Below, piece by piece: positions 48,469-57,014 of a DNA stretch of 57,313 nt. Position 1 is the first letter of the stretch, and the number at the start of each line of letters is the position of its first letter. The notes beneath the pieces are model-generated. The model saw only the letters and a program-made list of their open reading frames with translations. It did no database searches and was not told where the DNA came from. The stretch comes from an uncultured Nocardioides sp. (GTDB lineage: Bacteria; Actinomycetota; Actinomycetes; Propionibacteriales; Nocardioidaceae): the NCBI GenBank assembly GCA_902805885.1, contig CADCUM010000124.1, positions 1-57,313 on the forward strand, written 5' to 3'. The translations under genes and the position numbers were made by a program.

Positions 48469-48930
48469 TCAGCCCGGCTGCGTCGTCAGCAGCCCGTTCG
48501 GCGAGAAGACCGGCCGCCGGTCGGCGTCGCCCTTGGCGGGACGGACGAACTCGAAGCTCGCGGTGGTCACCAGCACCCACTCGGACGGCGGGTCGTCCAG
48601 GCCGAGCAGCGGCCCCGGGGCGCCGTCGTACGCCGCCAGCAGCGCCTGCGCGCACTCGACGTGCGACGCCGGGAGGTGGAAGGCCATCCGGTCGAGCTCG
48701 GCGCGGGTGCCCAGGAACGCCAGCGGACGGCCCAGCCCGGCTCCGCAGACGCCACAGGTGCGGCTCAGCGCGCACTGGGTGACGCGGCGCTTGTCGAGGT
48801 CGCGCGCGGACAGCACGCTGCCGACCGGCCGGTCGCCGTACCCGACGTCCGTGCCCGCGGCGAAGGGCACCGGCAGGGACAGCTCGGGGTCGACCGGGAG
48901 CTCGGCGAAGGGACGAGGAGCGGCGTCCAT
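48469..48930 (-). CDS. Unknown protein translationally coupled to the acyl-CoA desaturase
   Basis: 153 residues, soluble. A central block RRVTQCALSRTCGVCGAGLG contains a CxxC pair plus another cysteine, and a later HVECAQ supplies His/Cys. This suggests a metal site. The remaining text (DPELSLPVPFAAGTDVGYGD, SEWVLVTTASFEFV) is not recognised. Its ATG overlaps the desaturase stop by one base (TGATG), so it is made in step with the desaturase and may assist its activity or stability. That role is inference. Confidence 0.75.
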   Translation of the reverse strand: MDAAPRPFAELPVDPELSLPVPFAAGTDVGYGDRPVGSVLSARDLDKRRVTQCALSRTCGVCGAGLGRPLAFLGTRAELDRMAFHLPASHVECAQALLAAYDGAPGPLLGLDDPPSEWVLVTTASFEFVRPAKGDADRRPVFSPNGLLTTQPG

Positions 48931-50147
48931 CAGTCGTGGCTCCTCTCCCGAGGGCTGCGCGCCCAGCCGCCCAGCTCGGGCCGGCGGGCGGGGCGCTCCG
49001 CGTCGGACCTCCGCTTGCGGTCCCGCGACGGGCTGGGCGGCTCCGGCTGGTCGCTGCTGGTCCAGGAGTTCGGCACCGACAGCTTCATGATCGTGCGGAG
49101 CGCCTGGCCGTACTGCCGGTGCAGCGGCCCGATCGTGTACGGGATGTCGTACTTCTCGCACAGCGCCCGGACCTTGACCGCGATCTCGGGGTAGCGGTTG
49201 CTCGGCAGGTCGGGGAAGAGGTGGTGCTCGATCTGGTAGCCGAGGCTGCCGCTGAGGACGTGCAGCGCGCGGCCGCCCTCGAAGTTGGCGGAGCCGAGCA
49301 TCTGGCGGAGGTACCACTCCGCGCGCGTCTCGTCCTCGAGCTCCTCCTCGGTGAAGTGGAGCGCACCGTCGGGGAAGTGACCGCAGAAGATGATGACGTA
49401 CGACCACAGGTTGCGCGCCACGTTGGCGGTCGCGTTGGCCCGCAGCGTCGACCGCCACGCCGGCCCCGACAGCGCCGGGTAGACGACGTAGTCCTTGAGG
49501 ATCTGGTTGCGCCCCTTCCGGAGGATCTGGCGCAGCTGGCGCCTCATCTCCCCGGGGTCCTTCTCGCCCTTGCGGATCCGCTCGATGTCGAGGTCGTGGA
49601 GGGCGACGCCCCACTGGAAGAGGCCGGCGAGCAGGGCGTTGTAGACCGGCTGGCCGAGGTTGACCGGGTGCCACTTCTGCTCACGCGCCATCCGGAGGAT
49701 GCCGTAGCCGATGTCGTTGTCGTGGCCCAGCACGTTGGTGAACTGGTGGTGGATGTAGTTGTGGGAGTGCTTCCACTGCTCGGCCGGCTGGGCGGTGTCC
49801 CACTCCCAGTTGCTGGAGTGGATCTCCGGGTCGTTCATCCAGTCCCACTGGCCGTGCATGACGTTGTGGCCGATCTCCATGTTCTCGAGGATCTTGGCCA
49901 CGGCGAGCATGGCCGTGCCGGCGACCAGCGCCGGGCGGCCGGCCCTGGTGTGGGCGCTGGCCAGCATGGCCACCCGCCCGCCGGCGGCCAGGCCGCGCTG
50001 GACCTTGATCAGGCGGTTGATGTACGCCGCGTCGTCGGCGTTGCGGGACTCCTCGACCTCCGCGCGGATCGCGTCGAGCTCGCGGCCGAGCTGCTCGACC
50101 TCGTCCTCGGTGAGGTGGGTGTACTCCTTGACGTCAGCGATGGCCAT
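48930..50147 (-). CDS. Acyl-CoA desaturase (DesA3/DesB-like)
   Basis: 405 residues with histidine boxes GHNVMHG, HNYIHH and YQIEHH and hydrophobic segments of a membrane diiron desaturase. It is most like the mycobacterial DesA3 / Pseudomonas DesB type, which introduces a delta-9 double bond into stearoyl/palmitoyl-CoA using an adjacent oxidoreductase. The gene for such a reductase is 73 bases upstream in the same direction. The C-terminal 50 residues are basic, Pro/Arg/Ser-rich and probably disordered. AGGAGG precedes ATG 50147. Confidence 0.93.
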   Translation of the reverse strand: MAIADVKEYTHLTEDEVEQLGRELDAIRAEVEESRNADDAAYINRLIKVQRGLAAGGRVAMLASAHTRAGRPALVAGTAMLAVAKILENMEIGHNVMHGQWDWMNDPEIHSSNWEWDTAQPAEQWKHSHNYIHHQFTNVLGHDNDIGYGILRMAREQKWHPVNLGQPVYNALLAGLFQWGVALHDLDIERIRKGEKDPGEMRRQLRQILRKGRNQILKDYVVYPALSGPAWRSTLRANATANVARNLWSYVIIFCGHFPDGALHFTEEELEDETRAEWYLRQMLGSANFEGGRALHVLSGSLGYQIEHHLFPDLPSNRYPEIAVKVRALCEKYDIPYTIGPLHRQYGQALRTIMKLSVPNSWTSSDQPEPPSPSRDRKRRSDAERPARRPELGGWARSPRERSHD

Positions 50148-50220
50148 GGGTCCTCCTGGTCGTTGGTCGAGGAGGTCGCGGACCGACCGTCTCGAGACCA
50201 CGTGAGTGGGTCGAAGTCAT

Positions 50221-51294
50221 TCAGATGTCGAGCGTGCAGTCGCCGACCGCGGCGGTCACGCAGGTCTGGACGGGCTCGTTCGGCTGCCCGAGCTCGTCGC
50301 CGTTGCGAAGGTCGCGGATCGTCCCGGAGACGAGGGTGACGGTGCAGGTGTGGCAGATGCCCATCCGGCAGCCGTACGGCATGCCGACGCCCGCCTGCTC
50401 CCCCGCCTCGAGGAGCGTCGTCGCGCCGTCGGCCTCGATCTCCTTGCCGGAGTTGCGGAAGGTGAGCTTCCCGCCCTCGCCGCCGTCTCCCCCGAGCTGG
50501 AGGGAGAACCGCTCCACGTGGAGCCGTTCCTCGAGCCCCGCGCGCTCGAAGTGCTCGGAGATCGCGTCGAGCATGGGGCCGGGCCCGCAGGCCCAGGTCT
50601 CCCGCTCCCTCCAGTCGGGGCAGAGCCCGTCGAGGTCGGCGAGGTCCAGCACGCCGTCGGTGTCGGTGTGCAGCTGGTGGAACCTCAGCCCGTCGTGACG
50701 ACCCTCGAGGTCGAGCAGCTCGTCGCGGAAGATCATCCGGGCGGGGGTCGGCGAGGAGTAGTGCAGGACGACGTCGGGCATGCTGCCGCGGCGGTCCAGC
50801 GTCCGCAGCATCGACATCACCGGGGTGACGCCGCTGCCGCCGACCAGGAAGAGGATGCGGGCCGGGGGCGGGTCGGGGAGCGTGAAGTCCCCCTCGGGGG
50901 ACGCGAGCCGCACGATCGTGCCGGGCTCGAGGCCGTTGACGAGGTGGGACGACAACAGCCCTTCGGGCATCGCCCGCACCGTGATCGCGATGGTGCGGCC
51001 GTCCTGCTTGGTGGGCGAGCTGACCGAGTAGGAGCGCCACTGGAACCTCCCGTCCACCTCGATGCCGATGCCGATGTACTGGCCCGGACGGTGGTCCCAG
51101 CGCCAGCCCCAGCCCGGTCTGATCACCAGGGTGGCGGCGTCCTCGGTCTCGGGGACCACCTTCTCGACGCGTCCACGGAGCTCGCGCGAGGTCCAGAGCG
51201 GGTTGATCAGTCGCAGGTAGTCGTCGGGGTGCAGCGGTGTCGTCAGCTTGGAGCCGGCCCGGCGGACGCGGTCCCACGGGATGGTGCTGGTCAT
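50221..51294 (-). CDS. Ferredoxin reductase-type electron donor for the desaturase
   Basis: 357 residues. A flavodoxin-reductase-like FAD/NAD module (WRSYSVSSP, VGGSGVTPVMSMLR, WACGPGPML) is joined to a C-terminal [2Fe-2S] ferredoxin domain (YGCRMGICHTC and a last cysteine in QTCVT). This is the layout of Rv3230c and DesC, which feed electrons to DesA3 and DesB. First gene of the reductase-desaturase-unknown operon, behind a palindrome that resembles the DesT operator. Confidence 0.93.
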   Translation of the reverse strand: MTSTIPWDRVRRAGSKLTTPLHPDDYLRLINPLWTSRELRGRVEKVVPETEDAATLVIRPGWGWRWDHRPGQYIGIGIEVDGRFQWRSYSVSSPTKQDGRTIAITVRAMPEGLLSSHLVNGLEPGTIVRLASPEGDFTLPDPPPARILFLVGGSGVTPVMSMLRTLDRRGSMPDVVLHYSSPTPARMIFRDELLDLEGRHDGLRFHQLHTDTDGVLDLADLDGLCPDWRERETWACGPGPMLDAISEHFERAGLEERLHVERFSLQLGGDGGEGGKLTFRNSGKEIEADGATTLLEAGEQAGVGMPYGCRMGICHTCTVTLVSGTIRDLRNGDELGQPNEPVQTCVTAAVGDCTLDI

Positions 51295-51327
51295 GGCCTC
51301 CCCTGTCGACGGGACGTTGGTGAGTCC

Positions 51328-51345
51328 AGTGAACACTTGTTTACC
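51328..51345. promoter_or_regulatory. DesT-like operator upstream of the reductase-desaturase operon
   Basis: AGTGAACACTTGTTTACC is an imperfect inverted repeat (GTGAACA-CT-TGTTTAC) 34 bases before the reductase start. It agrees at 15 of 18 positions with the operator I recall for Pseudomonas aeruginosa DesT (AGTGAACGCTTGTTGACT), a TetR repressor that controls the equivalent desCB genes in response to acyl-CoA saturation. TTGACC (51356-51351, minus strand) just upstream could be the -35 element. Confidence 0.6.
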
Positions 51346-51420
51346 GAGTTGGTCAACGGGGACGAACGTGACCTGCGCTGCACGCTGCCGGCGCCGGAGT
51401 CCACCGGGCCCGACACGTCA

Positions 51421-51453
51421 GAGCCCGCAGGTCCTCGAGGGACCTGCGGGCTC
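51421..51453 (-). terminator. Perfect hairpin terminator of the S8 peptidase gene
   Basis: GAGCCCGCAGGTCC (51421-51434) and GGACCTGCGGGCTC (51440-51453) form a perfect 14-bp stem with a TCGAG loop, 20 bases after the peptidase stop on the minus strand. It separates the peptidase gene from the desaturase operon promoter. Confidence 0.78.
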
Positions 51454-51473
51454 CGCGACGCGGGTTCGGAGGC

Positions 51474-54400
51474 CTACGGCGTGACGGCGTTCACGACGAC
51501 GTCACCACTGCCGACCAGGACGTTGCCGTCCGTGCGCACCTCCACGCTGCCGAGCAGCACGCGTCCCTGGCCGGGCGACTCCTTGGCGGTCACCGTGCCG
51601 GGCACGGTCCACGACGCGCCCGCCGGCCTCGCGGCGTCCGCGTCCGTGACGGCCACCGAGCCGAAGCCGGGGTTGACGAAGACGTCGAGGTAGTCGTACG
51701 TCGTCGTCCCCGCCGGGACCGAGTAGCCGTCGACGCGGACCTCGTACGTGCCGGGCGCGGGCTTGGTGTAGGTCAGGGCCTCCTCGGAGTCCCCGTCGGC
51801 GGAAGCCCTGCGGACGCCGTTCGGGGCGGTGACGAACAGGTCGAGGTCGGCAGCCGCGTCGGAGGTGTTGCCGATCCTGACGTCGAGGCGGGCGGCGCCC
51901 TTCGGGACGACGACGGTGTACTTCACCTCGCCGAGGTCCGCGATCCGCTCGCCCTCGGCGGAGAACGACGACCCGAGGTCGCCGCCCTCGCCCGTGCCGG
52001 TGACCGTGCCGAAGTCGTTGCGCACGGTCCAGCGCACCGGGCTCGGCGTGCCGGCGGTGACGGTGGCGAGCTGCTGCTGCGCCGGCTGCACGCTCACGCC
52101 GAACACCGTCGCGTCGAGCGTGAAGGGCGTGCTCGCGACCGGTGACGTGCGCCGCGACTCCACCAGCAGCTCCCACACACCGGGCTGCGGGTTCGCGAAC
52201 ACGCGGCTGGCGCTGTTGCAGGTGCTGTCGGTGTCGCGGTTGCTGTAGCAGGCGAGGCTGGACGTCGTGCCGACCGGCAGGCCGCTCGGGTGGAAGGCGA
52301 TGAAGCGCGTCTGCGCGCCGTCCGCGAGGCCGCTGAGGTCGACCTGCAGCGCCTTGGCGCCGACCGGGACGGTCACGTAGCTGCGCGTGGCCTCGTTGCG
52401 CTTGGACGTGCCCGTGGTGGTGGCCGTGTGGCTCGGGGCCCGCACCGGGCTGCCGGCGACGACGGCGAGCATCGTCGACGAGTCGATCCCGAGCGTCTTG
52501 CTGTCGTCGAGGCGCAGCAGCGCGGTGTGCGCGCCGGCAGCCGGCGTCGCCCTCACCTTGACGACCGCGGGCTTGCCCACCGGCAGGGTGACCGTGGCCG
52601 GGCTGACCGAGAACGTGCCGTCGTTGCCGACGAGGCTCACGGCGTAGCTGCCCGAGGCCTTGCCGCTGGTGCGCGTGATGGTCACGTCGTACGTGCGGGC
52701 CTCACCGGGCGCCTGGCCGCCGGCGCCGGCGGCGCAGCGGTTGTACAGGCCGGTGCCGCTGGTCTTGCGGATGGCCTTCCAGATCTCCGTGCAGACCGGG
52801 GCGCTCACGGTGAAGGTGTCGGGCGCCGGGGCGCGCTTCAGGGCCTGGTAGGCGCCGACGACGTCGACCTCGCCGTGTCCCTGCAGGAACGCCGGGATGG
52901 TCGGGTCGTACTTGGCCGTCGAGTAGACGGACGAGCGCAGCGCGGCCGGGCTGGTCGCCTTGCGGCCCTCCTGCTCGGCAGCGGACAGCAGCAGCGACAG
53001 CACGCCGGCGGCTTGGGGGGAGGCCATCGAGGTGCCGTTGAACATGGCGTAGCCGGCCGGGAGGCCGTACTCGGCCTCGGCGACGGGGCCGCCGGGCTGC
53101 CAGGTCGGTGTCGTCGAGATCGCCGAACCGGGGGCGGTGACGTTCGGCTTGAAGCCGCCGTCCTCGCGCGGGCCGCCGGACGAGAAGGTCAGCATCCCGT
53201 GCGAGAAGGCGACGTCGGAGCCGTAGTTGGCCTTCCACGTCTCCTTGGAGATGGACGCGCCGACGCTCATCACGTCGGTCGCGACGGACGGGTCGCCGAT
53301 GGTGTTGAGCGCGTTGCCCGAGTTGCCGGCGGAGATGACGAGCTGCACCCCCAGCTCGTCGATGATCGTGTTGTAGAGCAGAGCCCGGGCGTTGTCGCCG
53401 TCGTTCTGCGCAGGCAGGCCGCCGATGCTCATGTTGATCACGTCGACGCCGCGGTTGGTGGCGAGCTCGACCATGCCGTCGGTCAGCGCCGCCGCCGTGC
53501 AGCCGGGACCGAAGGTGCACGCCCGCGCCGAGACGATCTTGGCGCCGGGCGCCTGTCCGTCCATCGCACCGCCGAACATGTCGTTCGCGGCGGTGATGCC
53601 GGCGACGTGCGAGCCGTGCGCGCCGGAGACGATGCCGATGTCGACGAAGTCGGCGACGCCCGGCATCCCGTACGGGGCCAGGGAGACGTCCTCCTTGAAG
53701 TCGACGGTGAAGGGCATGGCCTCGACCACGTCGGTCACGGGGTCGTCCGAGCCGAAGGTGCCGACCTGGCCCCGCTCGCCGTACGGGCGGCGCACGACCT
53801 CGTCGGTGAAGTCCTTGTCCATGTCGACGTCGACGACGATGTCGTTGGTCGCCGGGTCGTAGAGCACGCCCCACACGTCGGTGGTGTCGCGGTCGCGGTT
53901 GACGTCGCCGAGCACCTCGCCGCCGGCCACGGCGGTCGTCGACTCGGAGAACCGGTTGAAGCGGTACGTGCCCGCGGCCGCCTTCCACGTCGACCCGGCG
54001 GCGGTGAACGTGCCGTCCTTCGGCGTGACCTGGGTCAGCATCGCCCGCCACGTGCCGTCGCCCTCGTACGGCGAGGTCGCCGTGAAGGTGTCGACGATCT
54101 TGCGCTCGCCCGTGGACGTCGTCTGCAGCGCGGGGTGCGCCAGGTCGACGCCGCTGTCGAGGATGCCGATGGTCGTGCCGCGGCCGTCCCACGTCGGGTG
54201 CTGGCGCTTGAAGGCGATCGAGCCCGTCTCCCGCGTCGGCATGAACGGGTTGTCGTCCGCCGTCGTCGCGCTCGGACCGCCGCTGACGGCCGGCTGCTTC
54301 GGGCCGGGCTGCTCAGGACGGACCTCGGGCAGCGGCACGACCTCGTCGAGGTCGACGGCCTTGATCGACGGCAGTGCGACCGTCTGCTCGACCTTGCCGG

Positions 54401-54746
54401 TCGGCACGATCGCGCTGAAGTAGCCGAGCTCGTCGGCGGCGTAGCGGATGGTGCCGCCGAGGCGGCGGACCTCGTTGCGGGCGCGGGCGACCTCGCCGCG
54501 GCTGGCGACGACCATGACGGTGACGGTCGGCGCGCCCTCTGCGACGGCCTTCTGCAGCTTGGCGCGCTCGGAGCCGCGGAGCTTGTCGCCCTTCTGCGGC
54601 TTCTTGGCGGCGGCCGCGGCGGGTGCGGGGTCGGCGGGGGCGGCGGTGGCCGCGCTCGACAGGCCGACGCTGCCTGCGGTCAGCAGGCCGGCGACGGTGA
54701 CGAGGCCGAGCGCGCGGCGCCCGGCTCGGGACGTGCATGCGGACAA
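51474..54746 (-). CDS. Large secreted S8 (subtilisin-type) serine peptidase
   Basis: About 1090 residues. Signal peptide SRAGRRALGLVTVAGLLTAG with cleavage near AATA|AP, then an inhibitor-I9-like prodomain (TVTVMVVASRGEVARARNEV). Catalytic residues, counted from the TTG start: Asp197 (ILDSGVDLAHP), His380 (GAHGSHVAG), Ser573 (NGTSMASPQAAG). The 183-residue Asp-His spacing reflects a large insertion, as in tripeptidyl-peptidase II-like members. The C-terminal 450 residues are beta-sandwich and pre-peptidase-C-like domains. The TTG at 54746 gives a clean signal peptide; a GTG at 54815 would add 23 unlikely residues. Probably an extracellular nutrient-scavenging protease. Confidence 0.9.
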   Translation of the reverse strand: MSACTSRAGRRALGLVTVAGLLTAGSVGLSSAATAAPADPAPAAAAAKKPQKGDKLRGSERAKLQKAVAEGAPTVTVMVVASRGEVARARNEVRRLGGTIRYAADELGYFSAIVPTGKVEQTVALPSIKAVDLDEVVPLPEVRPEQPGPKQPAVSGGPSATTADDNPFMPTRETGSIAFKRQHPTWDGRGTTIGILDSGVDLAHPALQTTSTGERKIVDTFTATSPYEGDGTWRAMLTQVTPKDGTFTAAGSTWKAAAGTYRFNRFSESTTAVAGGEVLGDVNRDRDTTDVWGVLYDPATNDIVVDVDMDKDFTDEVVRRPYGERGQVGTFGSDDPVTDVVEAMPFTVDFKEDVSLAPYGMPGVADFVDIGIVSGAHGSHVAGITAANDMFGGAMDGQAPGAKIVSARACTFGPGCTAAALTDGMVELATNRGVDVINMSIGGLPAQNDGDNARALLYNTIIDELGVQLVISAGNSGNALNTIGDPSVATDVMSVGASISKETWKANYGSDVAFSHGMLTFSSGGPREDGGFKPNVTAPGSAISTTPTWQPGGPVAEAEYGLPAGYAMFNGTSMASPQAAGVLSLLLSAAEQEGRKATSPAALRSSVYSTAKYDPTIPAFLQGHGEVDVVGAYQALKRAPAPDTFTVSAPVCTEIWKAIRKTSGTGLYNRCAAGAGGQAPGEARTYDVTITRTSGKASGSYAVSLVGNDGTFSVSPATVTLPVGKPAVVKVRATPAAGAHTALLRLDDSKTLGIDSSTMLAVVAGSPVRAPSHTATTTGTSKRNEATRSYVTVPVGAKALQVDLSGLADGAQTRFIAFHPSGLPVGTTSSLACYSNRDTDSTCNSASRVFANPQPGVWELLVESRRTSPVASTPFTLDATVFGVSVQPAQQQLATVTAGTPSPVRWTVRNDFGTVTGTGEGGDLGSSFSAEGERIADLGEVKYTVVVPKGAARLDVRIGNTSDAAADLDLFVTAPNGVRRASADGDSEEALTYTKPAPGTYEVRVDGYSVPAGTTTYDYLDVFVNPGFGSVAVTDADAARPAGASWTVPGTVTAKESPGQGRVLLGSVEVRTDGNVLVGSGDVVVNAVTP

Positions 54747-54858
54747 GGGGGAGCCCTTCGGCGGCGGGGACGGGGGTCCGTGGCCGACGCTGTCGTCCGG
54801 CCCGGATCGGCACACAGTGTCATGACTTGAACACGTATGGCGACCTGGTACGGGTCTG

Positions 54859-55656
54859 TCACCTCTTCGCCAGATGTGGGCTGCTCTCGACCGTGGGTGC
54901 GTAGCCCTCGGCGGCGCTGCGCACGCGGCAGATCTTCGCGAGCATGATGCCGTAGAGCACCTTCGAGCCGATGTCGGCCGCGGTGAACAGGACCTGCATG
55001 GTGACGGCCGTGGTCGGGCTCGTCGACAGCGCCGGCAGCAGGTAGGCGATCGGGTACAGGCCCCAGAAGAACAGGAAGACGGGGACGAGGTTGCGCGCGG
55101 TCACGGCAGCCTCGTCGGGGAGGTACGTGCGGGCCCGCAGCAGCTGCCGCACGAGGACCACGAGCAGCACGACGAACGGCGGCGTGCCGAGCGCACCCCA
55201 CAGCAGCAGCGTGCTGTCGTCGCGTCCTGAGGAGAACTGTCCGACGTAGCCGCAGAAGACCATGAGGACGCCGCTCGAGACGAGCACGACGCGCAGCCGC
55301 TGCACCGCCGACCGCGTGAGGTCGAAGGCGTACAGGACCTGCACGAGCAGGACGGGCACGGTGACGAACCAGTTGACGTAGCGCAGGCCGCCGTCGAAGC
55401 GGTTGCCGGTGCGGACCATCGCGCTGCCGTCCTGCACGAAGGCGGTGTCCCACGAGGTGCCCAGGCGCAGGAACAGGAAGCCGCTCGCGGCCATGACGGC
55501 CATCGAGAGCCAGGTCGCGGTGCGGTACCGAGGCGCCACCTGGCCCAGCCGCGACAGGAAGTACAGGAAGCCGACGATGTGCGCCCCGAGGGCGACGGCG
55601 AAGGCGTGGCCCACGATCGCGTGCTGCGTCGTGGTGAACACCAGGTCGTTCTCCAC
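54859..55656 (-). CDS. Microbial rhodopsin with N-T-Q motif (putative light-driven chloride pump)
   Basis: 265 residues with seven hydrophobic helices. The retinal lysine is Lys232 in helix G (FTAADIGSKVLYG), with the counterion Asp228 four residues before. Helix C reads RYVNWFVTVPVLLVQ: Arg92, then Asn95, Thr99 and Gln106 at the positions of bacteriorhodopsin Asp85, Thr89 and Asp96. N-T-Q is the signature of bacterial inward chloride pumps; sodium pumps have N-D-Q and proton pumps D-T-D/E. Leu103 at the colour-tuning site suggests green absorption. Helix F keeps the W-x2-YP ring-pocket motif. No retinal synthesis gene is in the window. GTG start with GGAGG upstream. Confidence 0.9.
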   Translation of the reverse strand: MENDLVFTTTQHAIVGHAFAVALGAHIVGFLYFLSRLGQVAPRYRTATWLSMAVMAASGFLFLRLGTSWDTAFVQDGSAMVRTGNRFDGGLRYVNWFVTVPVLLVQVLYAFDLTRSAVQRLRVVLVSSGVLMVFCGYVGQFSSGRDDSTLLLWGALGTPPFVVLLVVLVRQLLRARTYLPDEAAVTARNLVPVFLFFWGLYPIAYLLPALSTSPTTAVTMQVLFTAADIGSKVLYGIMLAKICRVRSAAEGYAPTVESSPHLAKR

Positions 55657-55748
55657 CCAGTTCCTCCAGTGGTGTCCGTGTCGGCCCCACTCTGGCGGTC
55701 GCCGCCGTGTGGCGCACGGTGGACGTCGGCGTGGCGCAGACTGGACGC

Positions 55749-56996
55749 ATGGAGCCCGTCGACGCCACCGCCGTCGAGGCGGCCGCCCAGCGACTGGCGC
55801 AGGTCGTCCCGGTGACGCCGCTCCAGCGCAGCGAGCGGCTGTCCGCCCGCGTCGGCGGGGACGTGTGGCTCAAGCGCGAGGACCTGCAGGTCGTGCGGTC
55901 CTACAAGGTCCGGGGCGCCTACAACCTCATCGCGCAGCTGTCCGGGCCCGAGCGGGCCGCCGGCGTCGTCTGCGCGAGCGCCGGCAACCACGGGCAGGGG
56001 CTCGCGTACGCCTGCAGCGCGCTCGGCGTGCACGGACGCGTCTACGTGCCCCGCACCACGCCGCGCCAGAAGCGCGACCGCATGGCCGCGCTCGGCGGCG
56101 ACGTCGTGACGGTCGAGGTCGTCGGCGACACCTACGACGACGCGGCGGCGGCCGCCCTCGCCGACGCGGCGCGCACCGGAGCGGTCCTCGTCCCCGCCTT
56201 CGACGACGTCCGCACGATCGCCGGGCAGGGGACGGTCGTCCGCGAGGCCGTCCAGCAGCTCGGCCGCACGCCCGACCTGGTCGTCCTGCCCGTGGGGGGC
56301 GGTGGGCTGCTGGCCGGGGCCGTCGCCTGGCTCGGCGCCTGCGCGCCGGAGACGCGGGTGGTCGGCGTCGAGCCGGCCGGTGCCGCGTCCATGGCCGCGG
56401 CCCTGGCTGCTGGAGCTCCGGTGGTGCTGGGCGAGCTCGACTCGTTCGTCGACGGGGCCGCCGTCCGCCGGGCCGGGGACGTGACCTTCCCGCTCGTGCG
56501 CGACAGCGGTGCGGCGCTGCTGCCGGTCGCCGAGGGACGCATCTGCGTCGAGATGCTGGAGCTGTACCAGAGCGACGGGATCATCGCCGAGCCCGCGGGC
56601 GCCCTCGCACCGGCAGCGCTCGGCGACGTGGTGCACCCGGCGCCCGGGACGACGACGCTCGTCGTGCTGTCGGGCGGCAACAACGACGTCTCGCGCTACG
56701 CGGAGGTGGTCGAGCGGGCGCTCGTCCACGAGGGGCGCAAGCACTACTTCCTCGTCGAGTTCCCGCAGGAGCCGGGCGCGCTGCGCGCCTTCCTCGACGA
56801 CGTCCTCGGTCCGGACGACGACATCACGCTGTTCGAGTACGTCAAGCGCAGCAACCGCGAGACCGGACCGGCGCTGGTGGGCATCGAGCTCGGCCGTCCG
56901 GAGGACCTCGCGGCGCTGCTCGAGCGGATGGCCGCCGCGCCACCGGCGATCGAGCGCGTGCCGCCCGACAGCCCCCTGTTCCGCTTCCTGCTCTGA
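55749..56996 (+). CDS. ilvA: Threonine ammonia-lyase
   Basis: 415 residues. PLP-dependent fold type II enzyme converting threonine to 2-oxobutanoate and ammonia, the first step to isoleucine. The PLP lysine is Lys53 in VRSYKVRGAYN; SAGNHGQGLAYA, the LPVGGGGLLAG phosphate loop and VLSGGNND are diagnostic. Residues about 325-415 form a single ACT-like regulatory domain (YFLVEFPQEPGALRAFLDDV). The length fits the short, single-ACT class rather than the 500-residue two-ACT biosynthetic form. Divergent from the rhodopsin gene with 92 bases between starts. Confidence 0.94.
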   Translation: MEPVDATAVEAAAQRLAQVVPVTPLQRSERLSARVGGDVWLKREDLQVVRSYKVRGAYNLIAQLSGPERAAGVVCASAGNHGQGLAYACSALGVHGRVYVPRTTPRQKRDRMAALGGDVVTVEVVGDTYDDAAAAALADAARTGAVLVPAFDDVRTIAGQGTVVREAVQQLGRTPDLVVLPVGGGGLLAGAVAWLGACAPETRVVGVEPAGAASMAAALAAGAPVVLGELDSFVDGAAVRRAGDVTFPLVRDSGAALLPVAEGRICVEMLELYQSDGIIAEPAGALAPAALGDVVHPAPGTTTLVVLSGGNNDVSRYAEVVERALVHEGRKHYFLVEFPQEPGALRAFLDDVLGPDDDITLFEYVKRSNRETGPALVGIELGRPEDLAALLERMAAAPPAIERVPPDSPLFRFLL

Positions 56997-57014
56997 CCGC
57001 AGGACGCGGCGGAC

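Noticed and set aside
52290..54830. 846-codon plus-strand open frame opposite the S8 peptidase
   Set aside because: Antisense shadow of a gene with a complete catalytic triad and signal peptide.
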